Source of the DNA: SIG440 sp045631525 | GTDB taxonomy: Bacteria > Bacillota > Clostridia > Monoglobales > Monoglobaceae | Reading direction: 5' to 3' | DNA length: 64,000 nt | Assembly (NCBI GenBank): GCA_045631525.1 | Contig: JAZQUY010000001.1 | Span: 1-64,000 of the forward strand | In this document: piece by piece, positions 1 to 8,626 of the stretch | Position numbering within the stretch: the stretch's first letter is position 1 | How the letters are laid out: the number at the start of each line of letters is the position of its first letter | Translations under genes and position numbers: made by a program | Notes under the pieces: model-generated | Seen by the model: the letters and a program-made list of their open reading frames with translations, nothing else | Databases searched by the model: none | What the model was told of the DNA's origin: nothing

Positions 1-53
1 TTTACCGGGGGTTTACCATTTTAAGGGGAAAGACCTATCAAAAATAAAAAACC

Positions 54-71
54 CGCCACAGCCCTGTGGCG
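54..71. terminator. Hairpin with flanking T/A tracts, possible bidirectional terminator
   Basis: A perfect 7-bp stem (CGCCACA/TGTGGCG) with a 4-nt loop. It is followed by TATTTTT on the plus strand and by a longer T-rich tract on the minus strand. It could end transcription from either side. It lies beyond the stronger minus-strand terminator at 81-111, so it may serve a gene left of the window. Confidence 0.55.
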
Positions 72-80
72 TATTTTTGT

Positions 81-111
81 AAAAAAAGACCACCAAGGAA
101 AATTGGTGGTC
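81..111 (-). terminator. Rho-independent terminator of the G5/3D protein gene
   Basis: On the minus strand a 9-bp perfect stem (arms 103-111 and 88-96, loop of 6) is followed directly by seven T residues. It starts 13 nt after the stop codon of the G5/3D gene. Confidence 0.85.
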
Positions 112-123
112 AAAATAAGTTTT

Positions 124-1206
124 TTAGTTTAGAATATAAACTTTCATAGGACGACGACCAAAGCTTATGGCTTCGCCTCTTGTGTTATAACAAAGGTCTA
201 TACGATTACCTTTTATGGCACCGCCAGTATCTGCAGCGATTGCTGTGCCGTAAACATATGAGCCGTCAAGACTTTCAATGTAAAGCTTTGTTCCAAGGGG
301 AATAATGCTTGGATCAACTGCCACAATTCCATAACCTGCACGTCTGCCTGTTGCTGTAATGCCATAGGCGGGGTGGGACGGAGCTTTGCCACAGCTTGAT
401 GCGTCATAAGCGGTTGCGTTCACTGTGAGAACTCTGCTGTATGAAAGGCTGCCGCTACGTGAAGTGGTTACTGTACCTGCTGATGCGATTGTATAACTGT
501 CGATGGTCTTTCTTGGTCCAACTTCAGTAATCTGTGCAACGGCATCGCGGACAACTTCTTCTTTGATAACCTCGCGTTTTACTTCAACGCCGTCTTCATA
601 GAAGATTTTATAAGAAACCTTTTTCTCACCGGGCGCACCCTTTGATATAACCTTGCGAGCTCCCGTTGCCAAAGCCTTGTTTTCACGCTGAGTGCTTTCA
701 TAAGGGATTTCTTCCACTACCTCGATGGTTTCTTCTTTGGTACGGATAAGTGTAATCTCGTCAAATTCTGAAACCTTTGCGGTATACTGTGGGGTTGTTT
801 TGTCGGTTTCCTTTGCATTATAGCCAAGCTCGTTCAAAATTTCACCGACAGTACGGCGTGTCGCAATGTGGAGAGTAGTTTTTCCTTTTTCAGTAACACT
901 GACGTTAAACGCTCTGTATATTTCAATTTTCATGCTATCTTTGAGCTTATCAGTTGGCTGCACGTTCATTTCATCACGAGTGCCAAGTTTGATGTTTTCA
1001 GCTTTCAAGATATCTTCAACATATCGATTAAATGTAATAACTTGTTTTGCGGAATTACCTCCGTCAATGATTGTTACTTGTTTGCACATTACAGACACGG
1101 TGCATATGACAGCGACTGCGACGATTGCAAAAACTGATGACAAAAGGATGTTCCGTTTGGCTGATGAGGACATGTTAAGCATTCTATCCTTCAGACCATT
1201 CAGCAT
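124..1206 (-). CDS. Cell-wall-active G5 and 3D domain protein (YabE/Rpf-like)
   Basis: About 360 residues. An N-terminal membrane anchor or uncleaved signal (about residues 20-42) is followed by two DUF348-type ubiquitin-like repeats (about 44-155), a G5 domain (about 160-235) and a C-terminal 3D domain (about 262-360). The 3D aspartates are visible in AYDAS, VAVDPS, AADTGG and RIDLCY, matching the double-psi-barrel lytic transglycosylase fold of MltA and of Bacillus YabE/YocH. The expected role is peptidoglycan remodelling outside the cell. ATG at 1206 is chosen because AGAGGTGA lies just upstream; a TTG one codon earlier is possible. It has its own promoter at 1262-1291 and terminator at 81-111, so it is monocistronic. 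Family known; the substrate is inferred. Confidence 0.88.
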   Translation of the reverse strand: MLNGLKDRMLNMSSSAKRNILLSSVFAIVAVAVICTVSVMCKQVTIIDGGNSAKQVITFNRYVEDILKAENIKLGTRDEMNVQPTDKLKDSMKIEIYRAFNVSVTEKGKTTLHIATRRTVGEILNELGYNAKETDKTTPQYTAKVSEFDEITLIRTKEETIEVVEEIPYESTQRENKALATGARKVISKGAPGEKKVSYKIFYEDGVEVKREVIKEEVVRDAVAQITEVGPRKTIDSYTIASAGTVTTSRSGSLSYSRVLTVNATAYDASSCGKAPSHPAYGITATGRRAGYGIVAVDPSIIPLGTKLYIESLDGSYVYGTAIAADTGGAIKGNRIDLCYNTRGEAISFGRRPMKVYILN

Positions 1207-1261
1207 CAAATCACCTCTGCTTTATTAAATTTTGCCTCCCCGGTGGGGTGAGACGGTTACC

Positions 1262-1291
1262 ATTATACACAAATTTTTGGCATAAAGTCAA
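1262..1291 (-). promoter_or_regulatory. Sigma-A promoter of the G5/3D gene
   Basis: On the minus strand, TTGACT (1286-1291), an 18-bp spacer, and TATAAT (1262-1267). The transcript starts about 50 nt before the ATG and its leader holds only a short CCCC/GGGG hairpin. The leader is too short for the cyclic-di-AMP riboswitch often found before such genes. Confidence 0.75.
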
Positions 1292-1524
1292 ATTTGATTA
1301 TCTTGAAATAACCCAAATTAACCTTTTTAATTTTGGAAAAGTGGACCTCAAAAAGTGAAACATTTTAAAATCCTCTCGTTTTCTCTTGTTTTCTCTTGTT
1401 TTCTCCGACTCGAAAGGCTTATTTTCCAAAATATGACAAAGTGCGACTTGGTAAATTTTAAGATTTCCTCAAATACATTGTAATCACTTCAGGATAAATT
1501 TATTCCAGAAAAAGGAAAAGAAAT
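1292..1524. other. Intergenic region between divergent genes
   Basis: The gene-free gap is 1207-1524. Apart from the minus-strand promoter it holds an AT-rich stretch, a three-unit 10-bp repeat (1375-1404) and the AAAGGAAAAGAA Shine-Dalgarno region of the next gene. I could not pick a convincing plus-strand promoter. Confidence 0.5.
1375..1404. repeat. Three tandem 10-bp units, CTYGTTTTCT
   Basis: Three consecutive copies of a pyrimidine-rich 10-mer, with a fourth started at the end. One helical turn per unit. Function unknown; it may be a slippage-prone microsatellite upstream of trmN6. Confidence 0.7.
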
Positions 1525-2307
1525 ATGAAAAACGTAAAAATAAACAGCTTTGAACGGCTGGATGACCTTCAGACAAAAAATAATCTCAAACTCATACAAA
1601 ACCCAGCCTGGTTTTGTTTTGGAGTTGATGCAGTGTTGCTTTCGCATTTTGCATCAAAAACGGTAAAGAAGGGTGCAAATGTCCTTGACTTATGCACCGG
1701 AAATGGAATAGTACCAATCTTAATGTCTGAAAAAACAGATGCGTCAAAGATAGTAGGACTTGAAATTCAACAGTGCGTCGCTGAAATGGCAGAGAGGAGT
1801 GTTTCTCTCAATAACCTTGATGAAAAAGTTTCTATACAGTGTGGTGACCTTAAAAATGCCGAAGAAATTTTTGGAAAAGAGAAATTTGACAACATAACCT
1901 GCAATCCCCCATACAAAGAGGCTGCGGGCGGACTCAAAAATTCCAGTGATACAGTTACAATAGCACGGCACGAGGTTATGTGCAATCTCCGTGATATAAT
2001 TGAAGTTTCAGCAAAATGTTTAAAGCCCTATGGGAAGCTGTGTATGGTGCACAGGCCAGAAAGACTTGCTGATATTATTTGTCTTATGCGCGAAAATAGG
2101 ATTGAGCCCAAAAGACTTTGGTTTATACACCCAAAGAAATCAAAAACGGCAAATATAATACTTATAGAGGGTGCAAAATATGGAAACCCAAAACTCTTTC
2201 TGGAGCCTCCTCTTTATGTATATGATGAAAATGGCGAATATTCAAAAGAAATAGATGAAATTTATGGCAGAGTAAATCTTAGCTGCAAGGAGGGAAAAAA
2301 CAAATGA
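1525..2307 (+). CDS. trmN6: tRNA1(Val) A37 N6-methyltransferase-like protein (YabB/TrmN6)
   Basis: A 260-residue class I SAM-dependent methyltransferase. The SAM-binding motif is VLDLCTGNG (about residues 54-62) and the adenine-N6 catalytic motif is NPPY in FDNITCNPPY (about 121-130). The protein is the usual length of the YabB/TrmN6 family, which methylates an anticodon-loop adenine. In Bacillus the same gene lies beside rsmI (yabB-yazA-yabC), and here it overlaps rsmI by 4 nt (ATGA), so the two are translationally coupled. Its RNA target in this organism is inferred. Confidence 0.88.
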   Translation: MKNVKINSFERLDDLQTKNNLKLIQNPAWFCFGVDAVLLSHFASKTVKKGANVLDLCTGNGIVPILMSEKTDASKIVGLEIQQCVAEMAERSVSLNNLDEKVSIQCGDLKNAEEIFGKEKFDNITCNPPYKEAAGGLKNSSDTVTIARHEVMCNLRDIIEVSAKCLKPYGKLCMVHRPERLADIICLMRENRIEPKRLWFIHPKKSKTANIILIEGAKYGNPKLFLEPPLYVYDENGEYSKEIDEIYGRVNLSCKEGKNK

Positions 2308-3170
2308 CAGGAACTCTTTATCTTTGTCCAACACCTATTGGAAATCTTGGGGATATAACAATTCGCACACTTGAAGTGCTTAAAAATGTTGACCTCATTG
2401 CAGCAGAGGATACAAGAAACACACTGAAGCTTCTTAACCACTTTGAAATAGATGTTCCCCTCACCAGTTATTATGAGCATAATAAAGCGAAAAAGGGCGG
2501 TGTGCTTATTGAAAAGCTGCGGAATGGACAAAACATTGCGGTGGTTTCGGATGCTGGGATGCCGGGGATTTCAGACCCGGGTGAAGATTTAGTTAAAAAA
2601 TGCATTGAAGAGGGAATAAAGGTTGTACCTCTTCCTGGTGCATCGGCATTCACCTGTGCTTTGGTTGGCTCAGGGCTGCCCACGGGGCGGTTTTCTTTTG
2701 AGGGTTTTCTCGCTATGAACAAGCGTAACAGGAAAATTCATCTTGAGGAAGTTAAAAACGATACACGCACTCTTATATTTTATGAAGCACCCCACAAGCT
2801 TGTTTCTACTCTTTCCGATATGCTGGAGGTTTTTGGTGACCGTGAGATTGTTCTTGCAAGAGAGTTGACAAAAAAATTTGAGGAATTTTTTCGTAACACA
2901 ATCAAAGGGGCACTCAGGCATTATGAAGAAAATCCGCCAAAAGGCGAGTTTGTACTCATTATAAATGGAAAGAATAAAGAAGAACTTAGTGAAGAACTTA
3001 AAAAAGAACTACCAAGCCCCGAAGAACTCCTTAAAAAATATATGGGTGAGGGTGTTCGGGGAAAAGATGCGGTGAACCGCACGGCAGAGGAGCTTGGACT
3101 TCCAAAGCGTGAGGTTTATGATTTGCATCTAAAACTTAAAGAAGAAAAAAGCAGGGAGGAGTCCTTATGA
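2304..3170 (+). CDS. rsmI: 16S rRNA C1402 2'-O-methyltransferase RsmI
   Basis: A 288-residue tetrapyrrole-methylase-fold enzyme. The N-terminal family signature TPIGNLGDITIR is followed by AAEDTRNT and by the glycine-rich SDAGMPGISDPG (about residues 78-89). RsmI methylates the 2'-OH of C1402 in the ribosomal P site. Length and motifs are typical. It overlaps trmN6 upstream and the response regulator downstream by 4 nt each (ATGA). Confidence 0.95.
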   Translation: MTGTLYLCPTPIGNLGDITIRTLEVLKNVDLIAAEDTRNTLKLLNHFEIDVPLTSYYEHNKAKKGGVLIEKLRNGQNIAVVSDAGMPGISDPGEDLVKKCIEEGIKVVPLPGASAFTCALVGSGLPTGRFSFEGFLAMNKRNRKIHLEEVKNDTRTLIFYEAPHKLVSTLSDMLEVFGDREIVLARELTKKFEEFFRNTIKGALRHYEENPPKGEFVLIINGKNKEELSEELKKELPSPEELLKKYMGEGVRGKDAVNRTAEELGLPKREVYDLHLKLKEEKSREESL

Positions 3171-3862
3171 AAGATCGTGTGCTTATTGTAGATGACGAAA
3201 AAAACATATGCGAGCTTATTCGCCTTTATGTAGAAAAAGAGGGATTTCAGACCGTTACTGCATATGACGGCGAGGAGGCGGTCGAAAAGTTTCGCGAAGT
3301 TTCACCTGACATAGTTCTTCTTGATATAATGCTTCCTAAAAAAGACGGATGGCAAGTGTGCCGTGAAATCCGCGGAGAGTCCGATGTTCCCATAATTATG
3401 CTTACTGCAAAAGGCGAGGTTTTTGACAAGGTTCTGGGCCTTGAGCTTGGAGCTGACGATTATGTGGTGAAGCCGTTTGAACCCAAAGAGCTTGTAGCGA
3501 GAATAAAGGCAGTTATGAGAAGAAGCGGCAAAGGCGATGAAAAGGGAAGCGGTCAGGAAATTACATTTGATGGGCTTAGCATTAACCGTGAAACCTATGA
3601 AGTGAAGCTAAACGGAAAAGCCATTGAAATGCCTCCCAAGGAATTTGAACTTTTACATTTTTTGGCGAGTAACAAAAATAAGGTGTTCACCCGTGACCAG
3701 CTTCTCAATGAAATTTGGGGTTATGAATTTTTCGGAGATTCAAGGACTATTGATGTCCATATAAAAAGAATACGTGAAAAGATTGAAACAGAAGAGGCTC
3801 AAGGATTTCCGTGGCAGCTCAAAACCATATGGGGTGTAGGTTATAAATTTGAGGTCAAATAG
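3167..3862 (+). CDS. OmpR/PhoB-family response regulator
   Basis: 231 residues. The receiver domain has the acidic pair D9/D10, phospho-acceptor D53 in LLDIMLP, T80 and K102. A C-terminal winged-helix DNA-binding domain (about 130-230) ends in TIDVHIKRIREKI and WGVGYKF. It is the partner of the histidine kinase that follows 19 nt later. The start overlaps the rsmI stop codon (ATGA), tying a two-component system to an rRNA-modification operon. The signal and target genes are not evident. Confidence 0.95.
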   Translation: MKDRVLIVDDEKNICELIRLYVEKEGFQTVTAYDGEEAVEKFREVSPDIVLLDIMLPKKDGWQVCREIRGESDVPIIMLTAKGEVFDKVLGLELGADDYVVKPFEPKELVARIKAVMRRSGKGDEKGSGQEITFDGLSINRETYEVKLNGKAIEMPPKEFELLHFLASNKNKVFTRDQLLNEIWGYEFFGDSRTIDVHIKRIREKIETEEAQGFPWQLKTIWGVGYKFEVK

Positions 3863-3881
3863 TAAAAAACTGGTGGAATTT

Positions 3882-5306
3882 ATGAAAAAAACAGTATTTT
3901 TTAAACTCTTTTTTAATAATATAATAATTATTATAATAAGTACGTTAATTCTTGCTATGTCGGGGTACGTTCTCATTTCCCATACCGCTTATCGCGAAAG
4001 GGTTGAAACACTTAAGGGAAACGCCACCGCTATTTCAGGATTTATAAACAGCGGTGTAACCCCTGAACGTCTTGAAAGCTTTATATATGGTTTTTCACAC
4101 AGCACAGGGAATAGTATAATTATTATAGACGATAAGGGAAAGATGCTGATGGTATCAAGTGTTGGAGATTTTTATACTCCAAATATAAGCAGTGTTGATA
4201 TGGAGTATTGCAAAGAGGTGCTAAGAGGCAGAGAACATATAGACAGAGGAACATTGGGGGGCGTTTATAAGACCGAGATGTTTACTTTGCAGATGCCTGT
4301 TGTGTCGCCCAATCCTCGTCAGGTTGTAGGGGCGATTTTTATAAGTGCACCTGCCCCCAAAATACTGAGGATGCAGCTTTATCTTTACAGAACTTTGGGG
4401 ATTGCTATTATATGCGTTTTGCTTTTGTCTCTTGTGATTTCTTATGCCCTGTCCAGAAAGATTTCAAAGCCTATAAAGGATATGGGATGTGCTGTGAAAA
4501 AATTTGCCAAGGGTGATTTTTCCAGCAGAGTGGAACCTGGCGAAAAGGGGTATAATATTACGGAGATAGAAGAGCTTGCTGAGTCTTTCAACGATATGGC
4601 ATTCAGTCTTGAAAAGGCGGAGGATATACGAAACAACTTTATATCAGATGTTTCTCATGAACTCAGGACCCCAATGACAACAATAGGCGGTTTTGTGGAC
4701 GGAATTCTTGATGGAACAATTCCTGCTGATAAACAAAACGACTACCTTGTGATAGTAAAAGATGAGGTATCAAGGCTTTCGTCACTTGTGAATTCGTTTT
4801 TGGATGTTACCAGAAGTGAATCGGGAAGTCATCCCCTTGAACTCAGCAATTTTGACATAAACGAAACAATCCGTCGCATGATGGTGAATTTTGAGAGCAA
4901 AATTTCGGAAAAAGAAATTTTTGTGGACATTAATTTTGATGCAGAACAGTGCTGTGTAAGAGCAGACTTGGGCGAAATAAAGAGGGTGCTCACCAACCTC
5001 ATAGAAAATGCCATAAAGTTCACAAACACACAGGGTATTATTAAAATTTCTGTAAGGAGTAAACAGCAAGATGCTGAAATTTCTGTATACAACACCGGTT
5101 GTGGAATTGCAGAAAATGACAGAAAACTGATTTTCGAACGTTTTTACAAGGCGGACAAATCACGTTCCTTAAACCGTGAGGGCACAGGCATCGGGCTTTA
5201 TATAGTAAAGGAAATAATCAACCGCCACGGAAAAAATATTGAGGTCAAAAGCCAGGAAAACGAATATGCAGAGTTTATATTTACTCTGGACAAGGTAAAG
5301 AGCTAA
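3882..5306 (+). CDS. Membrane sensor histidine kinase
   Basis: 474 residues. Transmembrane helix 1 (about 10-33), an extracytoplasmic sensing domain (about 35-165), helix 2 (about 170-190), HAMP (about 190-245), HisKA with H259 in SDVSHELRTP, and an HATPase domain with N-box NLIENAIKFTN and G-box EGTGIGLYIVKEI. It autophosphorylates and donates to the response regulator just upstream. ATG at 3882 follows GGTGG. The frame extends back to a TTG at 3849 inside the regulator gene, but that codon has no suitable Shine-Dalgarno site. Confidence 0.93.
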   Translation: MKKTVFFKLFFNNIIIIIISTLILAMSGYVLISHTAYRERVETLKGNATAISGFINSGVTPERLESFIYGFSHSTGNSIIIIDDKGKMLMVSSVGDFYTPNISSVDMEYCKEVLRGREHIDRGTLGGVYKTEMFTLQMPVVSPNPRQVVGAIFISAPAPKILRMQLYLYRTLGIAIICVLLLSLVISYALSRKISKPIKDMGCAVKKFAKGDFSSRVEPGEKGYNITEIEELAESFNDMAFSLEKAEDIRNNFISDVSHELRTPMTTIGGFVDGILDGTIPADKQNDYLVIVKDEVSRLSSLVNSFLDVTRSESGSHPLELSNFDINETIRRMMVNFESKISEKEIFVDINFDAEQCCVRADLGEIKRVLTNLIENAIKFTNTQGIIKISVRSKQQDAEISVYNTGCGIAENDRKLIFERFYKADKSRSLNREGTGIGLYIVKEIINRHGKNIEVKSQENEYAEFIFTLDKVKS

Positions 5307-5393
5307 ATTTGATTTATTTTTCAAATATTATTCATAAAATTTTAATAATTGGATGATATATTGAAAATATAAATAGCAAGGAGGAATTTTTCT

Positions 5394-6728
5394 ATGAATG
5401 AATTTGAAAAGAATGATTATAATGCAGAAGAATTTGATTATAACAAAGTTCATGAAGGGGAATTGCTTCAAAATCCAGAGCCTTCCCAGCAGAAAAACGT
5501 CTGGTATGCAGACGATTTTCAGCCTATTGCAGAAAAGAATGCCTTGACGGTGAGTGAAAAGCCAAAAGTGAGAGCCGAAAAAACAAAAGGTATTAAAAAA
5601 TATGTTGCGATTATTGTTGCGGCTTCTGTTGTGAACGTTGCGGCCCTTGGCGGATTTTTTGCGGCGGGTTATGGCTTTGGCTCGGGGAAACTTGGTTTTT
5701 CAAATAAGTCAAATGTTCTTGCCCAGCTTGGACAGTCTCCTGCAGAAAACAATACCCCTAATGCAAAGCCTGCGGTGAATTTGGGCGAAGAGCTTTCTAC
5801 CGTTGAAATTTCAAAAAAGGTGGGACCTGCTGTGGTGGGCATCACAAGCACCATCCAGAGTATGATGAGTATTTTCAATACTGCTACCGTTTCAGAGGGT
5901 ACTGGCTCGGGTATCATAATCAGCAGTGATGGATATATTGTTACAAACAATCACGTTATTGACGGTGCGTCTTCGGTAAAGGTTACGCTGAATACAGGCG
6001 GCGAATATGAAGCCAAAATTATCGGTACAGACAGCAAAACAGACCTTGCAGTGCTGAAAATAAATCCCGACGAGAAGCTTACAGTGGCGGAGCTTGGTGA
6101 CTCTTCAGCTATTGAGGTTGGAGAACGAGCTGTTGCTATCGGAAACCCCCTTGGTATGGAGTTCTTTGGCAGCACAACTCAGGGAATAATCAGTGCAATA
6201 AACAGAAAAATAACTGTTGATAATCGTACGCTTAGCGTCATACAGACAGACGCTGCAATAAACGAAGGAAACTCAGGCGGCGCCTTGGTGAATGCATATG
6301 GTCAGGTAATCGGTATAAATGCGGTTAAGATTTCCTCTTCGACCATTGAGGGTATGGGATTTGCTATCCCGATTTCAGAGGCAAAGCCGGTGCTTGAGGA
6401 TTTGATAAAGTACGGTTATGTCAAGGGAAGACCTGTTATCGGTATTTCAAGCCGTGATGTCACCGAATATATGGCAAACCGTCAGGGATGGCCCGTAGGT
6501 GTTCAGGTAATGGCGGCTCAGGTTGGCAGCGGTGCTGAAATTGCAGGACTTGACCAGGGTGATATCATCACAAAAGCCGACGGCAAAGCGGTTAGGACCA
6601 CAGATGAACTCAACAAAATAAAGGATTCACACAAACCGGGTGAGGTGCTTAAACTCGAGGTGTGGAAATATGAAACGGGACTTACCAAATCGGTATCAGT
6701 AAAGCTTACCGAGGAAAGACCAAATTAA
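5394..6728 (+). CDS. htrA: HtrA/DegP-type membrane-anchored serine protease with PDZ domain
   Basis: 444 residues. A charged cytoplasmic N-terminus (about 1-68), one transmembrane helix (about 69-95), a low-complexity linker, a trypsin-like domain and one PDZ domain (about 350-440). The triad is visible: H187 (TNNHVIDG), D217 (SKTDLAVLK) and S294 (NEGNSGGALVN). The family degrades or refolds misfolded envelope proteins. It has a strong AAGGAGG site and its own terminator. It follows the two-component pair by 87 nt, so regulation by that pair is possible but unproven. Confidence 0.95.
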   Translation: MNEFEKNDYNAEEFDYNKVHEGELLQNPEPSQQKNVWYADDFQPIAEKNALTVSEKPKVRAEKTKGIKKYVAIIVAASVVNVAALGGFFAAGYGFGSGKLGFSNKSNVLAQLGQSPAENNTPNAKPAVNLGEELSTVEISKKVGPAVVGITSTIQSMMSIFNTATVSEGTGSGIIISSDGYIVTNNHVIDGASSVKVTLNTGGEYEAKIIGTDSKTDLAVLKINPDEKLTVAELGDSSAIEVGERAVAIGNPLGMEFFGSTTQGIISAINRKITVDNRTLSVIQTDAAINEGNSGGALVNAYGQVIGINAVKISSSTIEGMGFAIPISEAKPVLEDLIKYGYVKGRPVIGISSRDVTEYMANRQGWPVGVQVMAAQVGSGAEIAGLDQGDIITKADGKAVRTTDELNKIKDSHKPGEVLKLEVWKYETGLTKSVSVKLTEERPN

Positions 6729-6744
6729 ATTATATACAAAATAC

Positions 6745-6778
6745 TTTAGCGGAGAAACAATTTCTCCGCTAAATTTTT
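6745..6778 (+). terminator. Rho-independent terminator of htrA
   Basis: A perfect 13-bp stem (6745-6757 and 6761-6773) with a CAA loop, followed by TTTTT. It lies 17 nt after the htrA stop. Confidence 0.92.
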
Positions 6779-6793
6779 GGGAAATTGTGGATT

Positions 6794-6816
6794 TTGGCAT
6801 CTGGATGTGATATAAT
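6794..6816 (+). promoter_or_regulatory. Extended -10 promoter of the TRIC gene
   Basis: TATAAT at 6811-6816 is preceded by TG plus one base, an extended -10. No good -35 is present at 16-18 bp. The upstream TTGGCATCTGGAT also opens the repeated promoter modules at 7824, 13137 and 15314 (with substitutions), which links this promoter to the accessory island. Confidence 0.6.
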
Positions 6817-6855
6817 GAACGAGATTTAGTTTGATTTTAGAATAGGAGGATATAA

Positions 6856-7512
6856 ATGAGTGAGATTATAAAAGTGCTTGAAATAATCGGAACTATTGCC
6901 TTTGCTGTATCCGGAGCATTGATTGCTATCAATGCCGGGCTTGACATATTCGGGGTGGTGTTTGTAGGTTGCATAACAGCCTTTGGAGGCGGTATAATGA
7001 GAGATATTCTTCTTGGAATAACTCCCCCGGCTATTTTTTCGAACTTGTGGATGTTATATATTGCGATTTTTACGGCAATTATAATTTTTGTATTTTCCTA
7101 CATAAAGAGAAACAAATTCGTGATATTGAAGAAGAAAACGGAACAGATTAACAATCTTTTTGATGCAATCGGACTTGCGGCATTTACGGTAATCGGTGCT
7201 GAAATAGCTTGCATAAACGGTTTTGATGACAATTGCTTTGTTGTGACAATAATTGCTATGTTTACCGGTGTTGGCGGAGGTATTTTCAGGGACATTCTGA
7301 TTGATACCAAGCCTTACGTTTTTATAAAACACATATATGCCCTGGCGTCAATAGCAGGAAGCGTGGCATATTTTTTGATAAGGAAATACGTGGAGGACAT
7401 CGCAATTGGCTCTGTAATTTCAATGTTTTTGGTAGTCGCTATAAGAATTCTGGCAACAAGATATTGCTGGAACCTACCTAAGGTGGAAATAACTGATAAT
7501 ACTGAAAAATGA
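6856..7512 (+). CDS. TRIC-family cation channel protein (UPF0126)
   Basis: A 218-residue, seven-helix membrane protein made of two related halves. Each half carries the glycine-rich family motif, GGGIMRDILLG (about residues 43-53) and GGGIFRDILID (about 137-147). Prokaryotic TRIC proteins form trimeric monovalent-cation channels, and older annotations call them YicG/YadS. AGGAGG lies 7 nt before the ATG. It is the first gene of the island and stands alone between htrA and a small membrane protein. The transported ion is inferred from the family. Confidence 0.9.
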   Translation: MSEIIKVLEIIGTIAFAVSGALIAINAGLDIFGVVFVGCITAFGGGIMRDILLGITPPAIFSNLWMLYIAIFTAIIIFVFSYIKRNKFVILKKKTEQINNLFDAIGLAAFTVIGAEIACINGFDDNCFVVTIIAMFTGVGGGIFRDILIDTKPYVFIKHIYALASIAGSVAYFLIRKYVEDIAIGSVISMFLVVAIRILATRYCWNLPKVEITDNTEK

Positions 7513-7527
7513 TTTTTTGAGCCTGAC

Positions 7528-7565
7528 TTGACAAGAGTCTATAAAGATTGTCGAAAAATGTAGAA
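7528..7565 (+). promoter_or_regulatory. TATAAA plus tandem 0A-like boxes before the small membrane protein
   Basis: TATAAA (7540-7545) is followed 3 nt later by TGTCGAA (7549-7555), and after another 3 nt by TGTAGAA (7559-7565), giving exactly 10 bp centre to centre. TGNCGAA is the published Spo0A box. TTGACA at 7528-7533 is too close to TATAAA to be its -35 and may be part of a dyad with TGTCGAA. Box position after a -10 suggests repression, by inference. Confidence 0.55.
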
Positions 7566-7579
7566 TTGGAGGGAAAGCA

Positions 7580-7783
7580 ATGCACTGTGATGAAAGATTG
7601 TGGAGATTTGTTTTATTATTAATACTTGGACTTGTATTTGTAATTGCAGGAACATTTCATTGGCCTTTCCCGTCAATAAAACCATGGTGGCGAACAGGTA
7701 AATATGGAGAAATTTTAAATACGGTAGTTATGATAACGATGGGGATATTGATTGTACTAGGTGCATTTGATTTTTACTTTTGA
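7580..7783 (+). CDS. Small two-helix membrane protein of unknown function
   Basis: 67 residues with two hydrophobic segments (about 9-27 and 46-65) separated by a tryptophan-rich polar loop (HWPFPSIKPWW). GGAGGG lies 8 nt before the ATG, which supports translation. I do not recognise the family. It is a single-gene unit of the island with a tandem TGTCGAA-type module in front. No signal peptide or catalytic motif is visible. Confidence 0.65.
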   Translation: MHCDERLWRFVLLLILGLVFVIAGTFHWPFPSIKPWWRTGKYGEILNTVVMITMGILIVLGAFDFYF

Positions 7784-7823
7784 TTTTTTTGTCTTATTTT
7801 AATACGAACTGCTGTTAAAAAGA

Positions 7824-7853
7824 TTGGCATCTAAATTATACAGTCTTTATAAG
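7824..7853 (+). promoter_or_regulatory. Repeated promoter module before the K+ channel gene
   Basis: TTGGCA (7824-7829), an 18-bp spacer containing ATTATACAGTCTT, and TATAAG (7848-7853). The block is shared with 13137-13168 and 15314-15343. Unlike those two copies it has no TGTCGAA box downstream. Confidence 0.55.
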
Positions 7854-7918
7854 CTTTGATATACAAGGGATAAAATTACAAAACCATTGATGATGAAAAC
7901 TTTCGCAAGGAGAAAAAT

Positions 7919-8626
7919 ATGAGAAAGAAGATTTTTAATATAATTGAACCAGCTCAAAAGAGCAATACATTTAGTTCAATATATGACAGTTTTATGATAG
8001 TGATTATCTTGTTGAGTTTGTTACCATTATGTTTTAAAGAAACAAGTAATGTTTTAACTATTATTGATACCGTTTGTTTGCTTGTATTTATTGTTGATTA
8101 TTTGTTACGTTGGATAACTGCTGATTACAAATATGATAAGAACTCTTTGGTTTCTTTTGTGCGATATCCGTTTGGGATTTTTGCTATAATTGATATCGTA
8201 TCTATTTTGCCTTCAATTTCTATTTTGAATAATGGCTTTAAACTTTTGAGGATTTTTAGAATGGCAAGGGCGTTTAGAGTTTTTAGAGCATTTAAAATGT
8301 TCAGATACTCGAAAAGCGTAAAAATTATTGTAGCAGTTTTTAAGAAATCAAAGGAATCATTAATTGCCGTAGGAACATTGGCTATTGCATACATAATAAT
8401 TTCTGCTTTGGTAGTTTTCAATGTCGAACCTGAATCATTTAATAATTTTTTTGATGCAATATATTGGGCAACAGTTTCATTAACAACTGTAGGTTATGGA
8501 GATATTTATCCTGTAACAACAATAGGAAGAATGGTAATAATGGTTTCTTCAATATTTGGAATTGCTATTGTTGCTTTGCCAGCAGGCATTATTACAGCGG
8601 GCTATATGAGTGAAATAGACAAGTAA
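7919..8626 (+). CDS. Voltage-gated potassium channel, 6-TM type
   Basis: 235 residues with the full Kv-type layout: helices S1-S3 (about 22-100), an S4 segment with regularly spaced arginines (RIFRMARAFRVFRAF, about 111-125), S5 (about 147-168), a pore loop with selectivity filter TTVGYGD (189-195), and S6 (about 203-228). It conducts K+ across the cytoplasmic membrane in a voltage-dependent way, by family. AAGGAG lies 7 nt before the ATG. The gene is markedly AT-rich compared with the core genes, consistent with acquisition. No partner gene is evident. Confidence 0.92.
   Translation: MRKKIFNIIEPAQKSNTFSSIYDSFMIVIILLSLLPLCFKETSNVLTIIDTVCLLVFIVDYLLRWITADYKYDKNSLVSFVRYPFGIFAIIDIVSILPSISILNNGFKLLRIFRMARAFRVFRAFKMFRYSKSVKIIVAVFKKSKESLIAVGTLAIAYIIISALVVFNVEPESFNNFFDAIYWATVSLTTVGYGDIYPVTTIGRMVIMVSSIFGIAIVALPAGIITAGYMSEIDK

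Noticed and set aside
1207..1261. Cyclic-di-AMP (ydaO) riboswitch before the G5/3D gene
   Set aside because: The transcribed leader is only about 50 nt, far too short.
7528..7533. TTGACA as -35 of a promoter with TATAAA at 7540
   Set aside because: The gap is only 6 bp. It is more likely part of the dyad with TGTCGAA.
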